Origin: Ottowia thiooxydans DSM 14619
GTDB lineage: Bacteria > Pseudomonadota > Gammaproteobacteria > Burkholderiales > Burkholderiaceae_C
Reading direction: 5' to 3'
DNA length: 64,000 bases
Assembly (NCBI RefSeq): GCF_000422885.1
Contig: NZ_KE383943.1
Coordinates: forward strand, 372,001 to 436,000
Shown here: piece by piece, positions 9,264 through 16,948 of the stretch
Layout of the letters: the number at the start of each line of letters is the position of its first letter
Position numbering within the stretch: the stretch's first letter is position 1
The notes under the pieces: model-generated
The model's input: the letters and a program-made list of their open reading frames with translations, nothing else
Database searches by the model: none
Told to the model about the DNA's origin: nothing
Translations under genes and position numbers: made by a program

Positions 9264-10178
9264 ATGCGTCGATTCACCCTGCATTCTCTGCTTGCACTAT
9301 GCCTTGCCACTGGCGCAGTGGGCGCCCACGCAGCCGAAGATTGCGGTTTTCTCCCCACTGAAATGGTCGAGGAGGCTTTTGCCAAGTTTGTGCCTTGGCG
9401 CACCCTGGTTGGTGGCGCTGTCGGCCACTGCAGCTTCGCTTCAAATGCGCGTGCTGCGCCAAATATCATCAGCTTCATGCAGCAGTTCAAGCCCTCTAAA
9501 GCAGAGGCCAGCACGGTATACGACGAGATGCGCCGAGCTCTCGCGGGCGACTATATCCAGAAGGAGATGAAAGGCCTTGGTGACCGCGCTTTCCGCTATG
9601 ACCCAAAAGACAGCGGCCAACAAGGCTCACGCACCAGCATCATCGTCACGCAAAAAGATAAGCTGGTGATGACCGTTACGCTGTCTCTTCAGGCCGCCGT
9701 GACCGAAGACGACCTGCGCGCCGCTGCCCAACTGGGGCAATTTGCCCTGCGCGGCGCAAACGACCCGGAGACACTGCGCAAAGCTTCGACCTGCCCGTGG
9801 TTTGATGAAGGGGGCCTCAAGCGGCTGTTTGGTGGAAAGGCCTACGAGGTTCAGGTGCATGGCGAAAACAGTTGCATGGCGACGGACAAGCAGTCGCGGG
9901 TGTTGCTGCTGTCGGCGCTCAAAGCACGTGGCACTGAAATGCAGGATACCTTGCATGCTGGCGACTGCCAAATTCGTAGCGTGCCCGAACTCGCCAGCGA
10001 TGCGAAGCTCTCGTATGCGTGCAAAGGCGGAAACCCCCGCGCCGCAACCGGTTTTGCGGTCAACGGCACGGTGATCCAGCTGACATGGGCCCCAGCAGGC
10101 GTCGAACCAAGTGAAGCAGACAGGGCTGCATTGGTTGAGTTGGCGAAGTCGGCCCGCGCGCTGCAAGCCGCGAGGTAG
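9264..10178 (+). CDS. periplasmic protein with two tandem copies of an unknown domain
   Basis: A signal peptide (residues 1-23, ending AHA) precedes a mature protein of about 280 residues. Two halves share one plan. The first is CGFLPTEMVEEAFAKF, then a second cysteine in GHCSF and a late VMTVTLS strand. The second is CPWFDEGGLKRLFGG, then NSCMAT and a late VIQLTWAP strand. Each half has a Cys pair about 30 residues apart that could form a disulfide. The second half has an extra pair (GDCQIR / YACKGG). No database family is recognised. A GGAG site lies upstream of the ATG. Confidence 0.7.
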   Translation: MRRFTLHSLLALCLATGAVGAHAAEDCGFLPTEMVEEAFAKFVPWRTLVGGAVGHCSFASNARAAPNIISFMQQFKPSKAEASTVYDEMRRALAGDYIQKEMKGLGDRAFRYDPKDSGQQGSRTSIIVTQKDKLVMTVTLSLQAAVTEDDLRAAAQLGQFALRGANDPETLRKASTCPWFDEGGLKRLFGGKAYEVQVHGENSCMATDKQSRVLLLSALKARGTEMQDTLHAGDCQIRSVPELASDAKLSYACKGGNPRAATGFAVNGTVIQLTWAPAGVEPSEADRAALVELAKSARALQAAR

Positions 10179-10251
10179 AGCGGGCCGAGCGTTTGCGTTA
10201 ACTGTGGCGTAGGGCGACGCGTTTGGTATCGGCGTGAGACTGCGCAAGAAA

Positions 10252-10290
10252 TTAGCGATGAGCGCCAGAGAAATGGCCGCTTATCGCTAA
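10252..10290. terminator. bidirectional terminator-like hairpin between convergent genes
   Basis: TTAGCGAT and ATCGCTAA form a perfect 8-bp outer stem, and further pairing inside (AGCG/CGCT, CCA/TGG) extends it. It lies between the convergent genes ending at 10178 (+) and 10305 (-). An A-run follows on the plus strand (10292-10297), giving T residues just ahead of the hairpin on the minus transcript; TTTC follows it on that strand. Confidence 0.55.
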
Positions 10291-10304
10291 TAAAAAAGTG
10301 GCAT

Positions 10305-10736
10305 TTACTGCTCAGCAATCACATCTATAAAAACAAGCGGCACCGTGCCCGTGTTGACCAGACCATGTGACTCATTTTTGCGCACGATGGTTACGTCACC
10401 GGCTTTGACGGGGTAGTCCTTACCGTCCTTGTCGCGGAACATGCCGGTACCAGACACAATGATGTAGGTGTCTTCGTTGGTCGTGTGTTTGTGGTAGCCA
10501 ATCGAATCGCCTGGTTGCAACGTGAGCCAGCTGATTTCCTTGATGGCCTGGTCTTTGGTGGGTTGGTCGCGGGTGAACGCGTATTCGCCCGAAAGCGTGC
10601 CCTTGCCGCCACCGGCTTCTTTCTTGTCTACCTTGACGAGCTTCTCTTTGGAATACACCTCGGCCTGCGTTGCTGTGGTAGTCACCAGGGAGAAAGCTGC
10701 AGCCAGTGTCAGTGCCAATGCGTGGGAATTTTGCAT
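10305..10736 (-). CDS. periplasmic single-domain cupin
   Basis: The 143-residue protein has a signal peptide (cleavage after TQA, about residue 25) and one cupin domain. The metal-binding motif 1 is GYHKHTTNEDTYIIVSGTG, with His, His and Glu-type ligands, and motif 2 is ESHGLVNTG. The start at 10734-10736 is chosen over one 39 bases upstream because it begins the signal peptide directly and has GAGG ten bases before it. The substrate is unknown. It faces the duplicated-domain protein gene convergently. Confidence 0.85.
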   Translation of the reverse strand: MQNSHALALTLAAAFSLVTTTATQAEVYSKEKLVKVDKKEAGGGKGTLSGEYAFTRDQPTKDQAIKEISWLTLQPGDSIGYHKHTTNEDTYIIVSGTGMFRDKDGKDYPVKAGDVTIVRKNESHGLVNTGTVPLVFIDVIAEQ

Positions 10737-10801
10737 ATATGAAAGGCCTCGTAACCGATGTTGAAGTTTGGGCACGGGAGCGGTTGACCACGTGTTCAGC
10801 C

Positions 10802-10838
10802 TGAGAAGGTGTGAACGAATCCCTCATGCCCGCCAAGG
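10802..10838 (+). repeat. dispersed repeat, copy 1 (26-bp core)
   Basis: The 26-base core TGAGAAGGTGTGAACGAATC plus CCTCAT is repeated exactly, in inverted orientation, at 21080-21105. Its inner 24 bases recur at 58471-58494, where they form one end of a palindromic element. This copy also keeps about 11 further bases (GCCCGCCAAGG) similar to the 58-kb element and then diverges. It lies between the cupin and exporter genes. Confidence 0.75.
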
Positions 10839-10896
10839 TGATGCTAAATGGGCGGCTTGGCGATGCGCCAGCGCGTTTACCCACCCCCCTTTTTAG

Positions 10897-11820
10897 CTAC
10901 CGGCTCTTGATAGCCACCAGCGCTATCCCCATAAGCCCGACACCCGTCAATTGAACGGCGTCCAGGGTTCTGCCATACACGACCCAATCCAGCAGCACCG
11001 CCGTGAGCGGGTACACATACTGGAGCACGGCCACCCGTCCTAGTGTCATGCAGGTCATGCCCGCAAACAGGATCGCATAGGCCAGTCCTGTGTGTAAGAC
11101 GCCCAGACCCGCCAGCCAAGCCCATGATGAAACCTGCGTTGGCCAACCGTAAGTGATTGGCGTCCAGGCCAGCACCAGTATGCCTACGGCACATTGCCAC
11201 CACGCCATGGCGAACGAGGTCACCACTTTCTCTCGCTTGGCAAGGATCGTCACTGCAGCGTAGCTCAGAGAGCCTCCCAGGCAAAGAAGCAAGCCCACCA
11301 CATAGTCGTGGCCGGACTTTATGTCGTTCACGCTGCCGCTCCACAGCCCAGTCGTGAGGACAAGGCCACCCAGCGCTACGGCGGTAGCAACCTGCTGCCG
11401 GCGTGGCACAGCCTCGTGCAATACCACCGCGCTATAGAAAATGAGCCACACCGGCTGGATGTGGAACACGATGGTGGCCACGCCGATGGATGTCAGCGGA
11501 ATGGCTGCAAAGAACAGTGCCCAGTTCAGCACCATGAAGCCTCCGGCTGCGAGCACGATCCACCAGCTTCGCCCACGAATTCGCAATTCCGCCACCCTGC
11601 CCGTCGCCAAACCCCAAACCAGCAAAGCCAACGCACCGAATACGCAGCGGAACCAGACCGTAACAAGCGCAGGCTGATTCGCTTCTTCTGCAAATACCCC
11701 CACCGTGCCCAGTATCAGCCCGCCGGCGATGAGCAACCGCTGGCCCTGCTTCTCGCCGGAACGGCCTTGGCCACGGCTGCTCGCTGAGGCGAGTGGGCGG
11801 CTTTGAACTCGGTTTTGCAT
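10897..11820 (-). CDS. EamA/DMT-family transporter
   Basis: The 307-residue inner-membrane protein has ten predicted transmembrane helices in two five-helix repeats, as in drug/metabolite transporters, which usually export amino acids or other metabolites. Typical stretches are FRCVFGALALL in the first repeat and AYAILFAGMTCMTLGRVAVLQYVYPL in the second. The start at 11818-11820 is chosen because the sequence upstream of it is intergenic and overlaps the divergent LysR promoter. The 35-residue polar N-terminus before helix 1 is slightly long. Confidence 0.88.
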   Translation of the reverse strand: MQNRVQSRPLASASSRGQGRSGEKQGQRLLIAGGLILGTVGVFAEEANQPALVTVWFRCVFGALALLVWGLATGRVAELRIRGRSWWIVLAAGGFMVLNWALFFAAIPLTSIGVATIVFHIQPVWLIFYSAVVLHEAVPRRQQVATAVALGGLVLTTGLWSGSVNDIKSGHDYVVGLLLCLGGSLSYAAVTILAKREKVVTSFAMAWWQCAVGILVLAWTPITYGWPTQVSSWAWLAGLGVLHTGLAYAILFAGMTCMTLGRVAVLQYVYPLTAVLLDWVVYGRTLDAVQLTGVGLMGIALVAIKSR

Positions 11821-11877
11821 GCGGTGATGCTCGCGGAGCTGAATGGTTTGGTAAAGCAAATAATTCGTAGATGTACT

Positions 11878-11892
11878 ATTCGGTAATCGAAT
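11878..11892. promoter_or_regulatory. LysR-type operator candidate (ATTCG-N5-CGAAT)
   Basis: An interrupted 5-5-5 palindrome sits 12 bp upstream of the LysR start codon, in the 84-bp divergent region with the exporter gene. Size and symmetry fit a LysR T-N11-A box. A second ATTCG occurs at 11863-11867, about one and a half helical turns away. Confidence 0.45.
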
Positions 11893-11904
11893 GAGTGGGC
11901 GACA

Positions 11905-12798
11905 ATGAAATATCCTGACTTGCAGATTGACTGGTTGCGTGCTCTGGTGGCCGTGGTGGATGCAGGCTCGCTTTCGGCTGCTGCTCCGCTCGTACATCGC
12001 TCCCAGGCGGCGGTCAGCATGCAGATCAAGAAACTTGAGGCGGCACTGGGCAAGCCCGTGTTGTTGCGCGGGCCTCGCCATCTGCAATTAACACCGGCTG
12101 GCGCGGAGCTGCTCGGCTATGCGCGGCGCATGCTCGCTTTGCAAAGCGAAGCGCAAACAGCGTTGTTCGGCCCGGATCTGTCAGGGCGCGTACGGCTGGG
12201 CGTTCCGGATGATTACGCCTCTCGCTACCTCACACCCATGCTGCGCAGCTTCGCTGGGCGCTATCTGGGCGTAGAGATTGAGCTGACCTGTGAGCAATCT
12301 ACCTCTCTCATACCCAAGGTCGTGCGGGGTGAGTTGGACTTGGCCCTGATCTCCCGAGACAAGCCCCAGCGAGGGCGTTTACTGTTTCACGAGCCGCTGG
12401 TTTGGGTGGGCGCACCTCAGCACGAGATATGGCGAAAAAGCCCGATGCCCATCGCTGTCTATGAAGCAGGAAGCATGGCCAGAACAGCCGCTCTTTCCAG
12501 CTTGGCCGCGCAGGGCAGGGAGCACCGTGTCGTGTACCACAGCTCCAGTCTGGCCGGGCAGTTGGCGGCGGTGGAGAGCGGCCTTGCCGTCGCGGTGTTT
12601 ACGCGTTGCAGCGTGCCACCGCATCTGCAAGTACTGAACAACCTTCCCATGGGGTTTGAGCTGCCTGCGCTGGTCTCCATGGAAGTGGCTGCGCTGCGCA
12701 GCAAGGAATCACAGCGTTCAGCCGCCGTGGATGCCATGTATGACCAAATGCTGAAGACTTTGAGCAATGCTGGTGGCTCGGTAGAGGTTGAGCGCTAA
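11905..12798 (+). CDS. LysR-family regulator, divergent from DMT exporter
   Basis: The 297-residue protein carries the LysR HTH (IDWLRALVAVVDAGSLSAAAP, RSQAAVSMQIKKLEAALGKPV) and an effector-binding domain. Its arrangement back-to-back with the EamA exporter gene resembles LysR/exporter pairs that sense and export the same metabolite, for example ArgP/LysE-like logic, although the exporter family differs. The ligand is unknown. Confidence 0.92.
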   Translation: MKYPDLQIDWLRALVAVVDAGSLSAAAPLVHRSQAAVSMQIKKLEAALGKPVLLRGPRHLQLTPAGAELLGYARRMLALQSEAQTALFGPDLSGRVRLGVPDDYASRYLTPMLRSFAGRYLGVEIELTCEQSTSLIPKVVRGELDLALISRDKPQRGRLLFHEPLVWVGAPQHEIWRKSPMPIAVYEAGSMARTAALSSLAAQGREHRVVYHSSSLAGQLAAVESGLAVAVFTRCSVPPHLQVLNNLPMGFELPALVSMEVAALRSKESQRSAAVDAMYDQMLKTLSNAGGSVEVER

Positions 12799-12826
12799 GT
12801 GTGTGCGACCGCACCGGGTATTATTT

Positions 12827-12849
12827 CGGTATTCTATGGATGAATAACG
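12827..12849. promoter_or_regulatory. ModE-like palindrome upstream of the ABC transporter operon
   Basis: CGGTATTC and GAATAACG are inverted repeats (7 of 8 paired) separated by 7 bp. Arm sequence and overall size resemble the known E. coli ModE operator, whose arms are CGTTATAT and ACATAACG. It is centred 67 bp before the start codon of the solute-binding protein gene. A direct GGTATT repeat at 12817-12822 is 11 bp from the left arm. No modE gene is in the window. Confidence 0.4.
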
Positions 12850-12904
12850 ATGCCGCTGGCGTAGAGCATGAGATGCTTTCCGCTGCGGCGAAAAGGTACC
12901 CGCC

Positions 12905-13963
12905 ATGCTGAAACGCCGCTCATTCGCCACGAAGCTAGCTTTTGCCCTTGGTGGATGGCTGCTTGCCACCTCCGCCTGGGCGGACCGAATGGTCGCGGAC
13001 CAGATTGGCCGCCAGGTTCGTATTCCCGATCACGTGACCCGTGTGGTCGTCCTGCAGCATCAGACTCTCAACATTGCCGTGCAACTGGGCGCCGTGGATA
13101 AAGTAGTTGGTGTGCTCGATGAGTGGAAAAAGCAACTCGGTTCAAGGTACGTGAGGCTGGCTCCCAGACTGCAGGATTTGCCAATGCCGGGTGGCCTGAC
13201 CAAGGTCAACATAGAGGAGATTTTGAAGCTCAAGCCGGATGTGGTGTTCGTCACCAGCTATGCACCAGCGGACATGATTCAGCAAATGGAGCGCGCGGGC
13301 GTTGCCGTTGTTGCCATCTCGTTGATTGACGTGCCGCCGCAGGAAGCGGTGAAGTTAAACCCGATCGTCAAGGACGAACCGAAGGCGATCGATGCTGGCT
13401 TCGCCACAGCCGTGCGGTTGATTGCCGACATTCTCGATCGCAAGAAGCAGGGCGAGGAGATGATTGCGGTAACAACGAAGAGCCGCGCCCTCATCGCCAA
13501 ACGCCTGGTTGATATCCCGGATAGCAAGCGGGTGGCCGTTTACATGGCTAACCCGAATCTGGTGACCTATGGCCGTGGTAAATACACCGGCCTGATGATG
13601 GAGCGGGCCGGAGCACGCAATGTCGCGCAGGAAATCATTGGCTTCAAGCAGGTGACCATGGAAGACGTTCTCAAGTGGAACCCGACCGTCATTTTTGTGC
13701 AAGAACGTTATCCCACCGTGGTGGATGAGATCCAATCAACGGCTTCCTGGCGGACGATTGATGCGGTTAAGAATGGCCGCGTCTTGCTGATGCCTGAATA
13801 TGCCAAGGCTTGGGGTCACCCTATGCCGGAGGCCATGGCGCTCGGTGAGCTCTGGATGGCGAAAGAGCTGTATCCGGAGCGCTTCAAAGATATCGACATG
13901 CAGAAAGAAGCGGACGCCTACTACAGGGAGTTTTACCGCGTCGACTATCGCGCTCCCCAATGA
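12905..13963 (+). CDS. FecB/MolA-like periplasmic metal- or oxyanion-binding protein
   Basis: The 352-residue protein has a signal peptide (to about residue 25, ending SAWA) and the helical-backbone class III binding-protein fold shared by siderophore, cobalamin and MolA-type receptors: VADQIGRQVRIP, ILKLKPDVVFVTSY and ILKWNPTVIFVQE. The C-terminal segment MPEYAKAWGHPMPEA is typical of a subgroup outside classical siderophore binders. Its stop overlaps the permease start (ATGA). Given the ModA-like fourth gene and a ModE-like box, molybdate or tungstate is the favoured ligand over iron complexes. That assignment is inference. Confidence 0.85.
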   Translation: MLKRRSFATKLAFALGGWLLATSAWADRMVADQIGRQVRIPDHVTRVVVLQHQTLNIAVQLGAVDKVVGVLDEWKKQLGSRYVRLAPRLQDLPMPGGLTKVNIEEILKLKPDVVFVTSYAPADMIQQMERAGVAVVAISLIDVPPQEAVKLNPIVKDEPKAIDAGFATAVRLIADILDRKKQGEEMIAVTTKSRALIAKRLVDIPDSKRVAVYMANPNLVTYGRGKYTGLMMERAGARNVAQEIIGFKQVTMEDVLKWNPTVIFVQERYPTVVDEIQSTASWRTIDAVKNGRVLLMPEYAKAWGHPMPEAMALGELWMAKELYPERFKDIDMQKEADAYYREFYRVDYRAPQ

Positions 13964-15009
13964 GTAGTGAGGGAGTCAGTGTGGATCAGGTTGCGGGGCG
14001 CTCTGCCCGAGCGACGATCGCCGTCCTCCTGATAATTCTGTTGGTCATGGCGGTCGCCTCGCTTGGGATCGGTCGCTACGATATTTCTTTTGCGCGAGTG
14101 GTGGAAATTCTTCTCTCGCCCATTCGCCAGCCGGGCATGGCGGTGACGCCCACAGAGGCCAATGTGATTTTTACCGTACGCATGCCGCGCATTCTTTTGG
14201 CGCTCGCGGCTGGGGCTGGTCTGGCTTTGTCGGGTGCGGCGCTTCAAGGGGTTTTTAGGAATCCGCTGGTCGGCCCACAGGTCGTTGGCGTGTCGTCAGG
14301 GGCTGCATTCGGCGGAACGCTCGCCATTCTCCTTAACTTACCGCAATATGGCCTGTTGGGATCTGCCTTTGTTTTCGGGTTATCCGCGCTTGTACTGGTC
14401 TATGCCTTGAACGGCATTGTGGCGCGCCGAAATATATTGGCGCTGGTGTTGGCCGGGGTTGTCATCTCAGGTTTTTTCGGTGCGCTGGTGAGCCTTTTGC
14501 AATACCTTGCCGATACCGAAGACAAGCTGCCCGCCATGGTGTTCTGGCTGCTTGGCAGCTTTGCCACCGCAAACTGGGAGAGGTTCTCTTTGGTAGCAGC
14601 TCCGGTCTTGCTGGGCGGCTTGCTGGTCCTCGGCCTGCGTTGGCGCATCAATCTTCTGTCCATGGGCGATGAAGACGCGCATTCGCTCGGTATCAATGCC
14701 CCTCAGTTGCGCTGGATAGTGCTTGTGCTCGTTTCCTGCATCGTCGCCGCTCAGGTGGCGGTGAGCGGGATCATCGGATGGGTGGGGCTGGTCGTGCCGC
14801 ACATGGCTCGCATGCTCGTAGGGCCCGATCACCGGGTCATGATGCCAGCGTCGTTGATCATCGGAGCCATCTATCTGTTGATGATCGATACAGTGGCACG
14901 CAGCGCCACGGCCACGGAAATCCCGCTTGGTATTTTGACCGCATTGATCGGCACGCCCGTTTTCGCGCTGGTCCTGAGGAAGACACAGCGGAGCTCGAAT
15001 GGTTTCTGA
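13960..15009 (+). CDS. FecCD/BtuC-family ABC permease
   Basis: The 349-residue integral membrane protein has about ten helices and the FecCD family motifs RMPRILLALAAGAGLALSGAALQGVFRNPL and VAVSGIIGWVGLVVPHMARMLVGPDHR, including the conserved Gly-containing loop that contacts the ATPase. BtuC-type permeases normally form homodimers, so a single permease gene suffices. It overlaps the upstream binding-protein gene by 4 bp and the downstream ATPase gene by 11 bp, indicating translational coupling. Confidence 0.93.
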   Translation: MSSEGVSVDQVAGRSARATIAVLLIILLVMAVASLGIGRYDISFARVVEILLSPIRQPGMAVTPTEANVIFTVRMPRILLALAAGAGLALSGAALQGVFRNPLVGPQVVGVSSGAAFGGTLAILLNLPQYGLLGSAFVFGLSALVLVYALNGIVARRNILALVLAGVVISGFFGALVSLLQYLADTEDKLPAMVFWLLGSFATANWERFSLVAAPVLLGGLLVLGLRWRINLLSMGDEDAHSLGINAPQLRWIVLVLVSCIVAAQVAVSGIIGWVGLVVPHMARMLVGPDHRVMMPASLIIGAIYLLMIDTVARSATATEIPLGILTALIGTPVFALVLRKTQRSSNGF

Positions 15010-15790
15010 TCCGGCTATGCTGCACTTGAGGGACGCTGGTCACTCTTACGACGGTAAGCGCTGGCAGTTTCGCGCGCTCGATCTCGAACTGCGGGCGGGT
15101 GAGATCACGGCGATCCTTGGCCCCAACGGACGTGGAAAATCGACTCTGCTTCGCGTGCTGGCTGGATTGTTGAAACCCACCACCGGCCTTGCCCAAGTCA
15201 ACCCGCGTACCGGTTTCGTGCCGCAAGATTTTTCCGGCTCCTTTCCCTATTCGGTGTTAGATGTGGTGCTGATGGGGCGCGCCCGGCATATTGCGCTCTT
15301 TGGGACGCCTGGCAAAGCAGATGTTGGCAAAGCGCTGGAAGCTTTGAAAGCTACCGGTATGGCTGGTTACGCCAAGCGCAGTATTGCTTCCTTGTCGGGC
15401 GGAGAACGCCAACTCGTACTGATTGCTCGGGCACTGGCTGGCGAAAATGACGTGTTACTGCTGGATGAGCCCGCGTCCGCACTGGATCTGAAAAATCAGG
15501 ACGTTGTTCTGACCTTGCTCGGCAGACTGGCTGACAGCGGAAAACTGGCCATTGCCTTCACAACCCATCAACCCAATCACGCAGCGGCGATGGCCGACAA
15601 GGTGCTTCTGATGTTGCCTACCGCGCAAACGCTTTTTGGCGCAACCGATGAGGTCATGACAGAAACCCACCTGGAAGCGCTTTATGGCTTGCCGGTACGC
15701 GCCGTGCCGTTCTCCGGAAGTACGCCAAGTCAAACCGCTTTCATTCCACTGTTTCGGCAAAGACGAAGAGAGGAAAACACCCGTGGATGA
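14999..15790 (+). CDS. ABC transporter ATPase (FecE/BtuD type)
   Basis: The 263-residue ATP-binding subunit shows Walker A GPNGRGKST, a Q-loop in GFVPQDFS, signature SLSGGERQ, Walker B VLLLDEPASALD and the H-switch in TTHQPNH. It powers the permease encoded at 13960. The 3' end overlaps the ModA-like gene by 8 bp. About 25 C-terminal residues past the ATPase fold have no recognised role. Confidence 0.93.
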   Translation: MVSDPAMLHLRDAGHSYDGKRWQFRALDLELRAGEITAILGPNGRGKSTLLRVLAGLLKPTTGLAQVNPRTGFVPQDFSGSFPYSVLDVVLMGRARHIALFGTPGKADVGKALEALKATGMAGYAKRSIASLSGGERQLVLIARALAGENDVLLLDEPASALDLKNQDVVLTLLGRLADSGKLAIAFTTHQPNHAAAMADKVLLMLPTAQTLFGATDEVMTETHLEALYGLPVRAVPFSGSTPSQTAFIPLFRQRRREENTRG

Positions 15791-16550
15791 CAGTGTTCAG
15801 CTTTTCTCAGCCGGCAGCTTGCGGCACGCCATTCCCGAGATTACCGAGGCTTTCACGCAGGCTACCGGTATCCATGTATCCGTCGTGCTCGGTCCAGCCG
15901 GGCTGCTGCGCGAACGGATCGAGGCGGGGGAGCGGTTTGATCTTTTCACGTCGGCCAACATGGCGCATCCTCAGCGCTTAGTAGACAGCGGGTTGGTTGA
16001 AGAAGCCGTGTGCTTCGCCCGCAATCGGTTGTGTGTGCTCACACGCGCAGGCTTTGGACTTGGCAGCGAAAACTTCGTGGACGTTTTGTCAGATCCGGCC
16101 ATCTCGGTCGGCATCTCCACGCCGAAAGATGACCCTTCAGGAGACTATGCATTCGAAATGTTCGATCTTCTGGGAGAGCGGCATCCGGGTCTCGCCCAGG
16201 CCCTCAAGGCCCGAGCCCTGCAACTGGTGGGTGGTCGTCATTCGCCGGTGGGAAAGAGCGCGGTTGATCTGATTACGGAGGGCGCCGCCGATCTTTTCAT
16301 AGGCTACGCAACGTACTCACATTTATACGAGACCAACCCTGCGGTCAGCATGGTGGAGCTACCTGCAGAGTTTTCACCAAAAATCAAGTATGGGTTGGCC
16401 TTGCGCGAGGGGGCCCCACAGACGACGCGTACGCTGCGAGACTTTATTCTTTCCGAGCCAGGGCAAGCCATTCTGCAGAGGAACGGCTTCCTGTCTGCCA
16501 AGCCGGGGGCTCTGTACCCCGCTACGTCTCAGAATCGTTCCAAGCGCTAG
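15783..16550 (+). CDS. ModA-like substrate-binding protein without signal peptide
   Basis: The 255-residue protein has the class II binding-protein layout of ModA: FSAGSLRHAIPEITEAF, FDLFTSANMAHPQRL and GAADLFIGYAT. The chosen GTG start (after GAGAGGAAAA) gives an N-terminus MDDSVQLFSAG that enters the first beta strand directly. There is no signal peptide, so the protein should be cytoplasmic; the alternative upstream start lacks one too. A cytosolic oxyanion-binding partner of a FecBCD-type importer is unusual and could act as a storage or sensor protein. The TAG stop is contributed by the inverted repeat of the adjacent mobile element. Confidence 0.8.
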   Translation: MDDSVQLFSAGSLRHAIPEITEAFTQATGIHVSVVLGPAGLLRERIEAGERFDLFTSANMAHPQRLVDSGLVEEAVCFARNRLCVLTRAGFGLGSENFVDVLSDPAISVGISTPKDDPSGDYAFEMFDLLGERHPGLAQALKARALQLVGGRHSPVGKSAVDLITEGAADLFIGYATYSHLYETNPAVSMVELPAEFSPKIKYGLALREGAPQTTRTLRDFILSEPGQAILQRNGFLSAKPGALYPATSQNRSKR

Positions 16551-16711
16551 TGTCGTGAGTAGGAAGTTCGCTGAAGATACTAATCTGTCGAAATCGGAGT
16601 CAGGCAAGGAGCAAACCGCAGGGATACCGAGTGGTATCGCGAGGAGTTGTGACGCCGCATGGCGTTGATTCTCGACGGATTTGTTCAGCGAACTTCTAAT
16701 TCACGACACTA
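16548..16711. mobile_element. MITE-like element with 28-bp terminal inverted repeats
   Basis: The 164-bp element starts TAGTGTCGTGAG and ends TTCACGACACTA. Its 28-bp ends (16548-16575 and 16684-16711) are inverted copies matching at 25 of 28 positions. It has no open frame of note. The outermost TA on each side is compatible with a TA target duplication, as made by the IS630/Tc1 group. Its first three bases serve as the stop codon of the preceding ModA-like gene. A 17-of-19 copy of the end sequence recurs inverted at 20249-20267. Confidence 0.75.
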
Positions 16712-16932
16712 AGGACGCTCGGCGTAACTCCTCGCGGCGTGTGATATCGCGGGCTCGAGCCGTCTGCCGCGTTGTATTTCCTGCCAATAGCCGTGCTATT
16801 GGCCGCAAAACGCGCCTTGCATCCCATCCCGACCCGCACTACCCACGAGCGTCGAGTTTTGCAGAGCATCCCTAGTCGCTTTGAGTTTTGCACAGGACTC
16901 GGCTGAGTGTCGTGATTTCTACGCCTTGATTT
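16712..16932. other. intergenic region with hairpin and a further MITE-end fragment
   Basis: No gene is seen here. It holds a perfect 9-bp stem with a 3-nt loop (GCCAATAGC / GCTATTGGC, 16783-16803) without a following T-run. A partial copy of the MITE end (AGTGTCGTGA, 16906-16915) lies about 35 bp before the GntR gene. Weak coding potential on the minus strand was judged spurious. Confidence 0.6.
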
Positions 16933-16945
16933 ATTGTCATACAAT
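16933..16945. promoter_or_regulatory. GntR/FadR-type operator at the start of the GntR gene
   Basis: ATTGT-CAT-ACAAT is a perfect palindrome that fits the FadR-subfamily operator consensus TNGTNNNACNA. It sits immediately upstream of the GntR coding region; a half-copy, ATTGTCATA, recurs at 16954-16962. A TATACT hexamer at 16961-16966 could be the -10 element. The regulator therefore probably represses its own operon. Confidence 0.6.
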
Positions 16946-16948
16946 TTA

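Noticed and set aside
11821-12087. Longer start of the DMT transporter
   Set aside because: It would overlap the divergent LysR gene and has no membrane or signal character.
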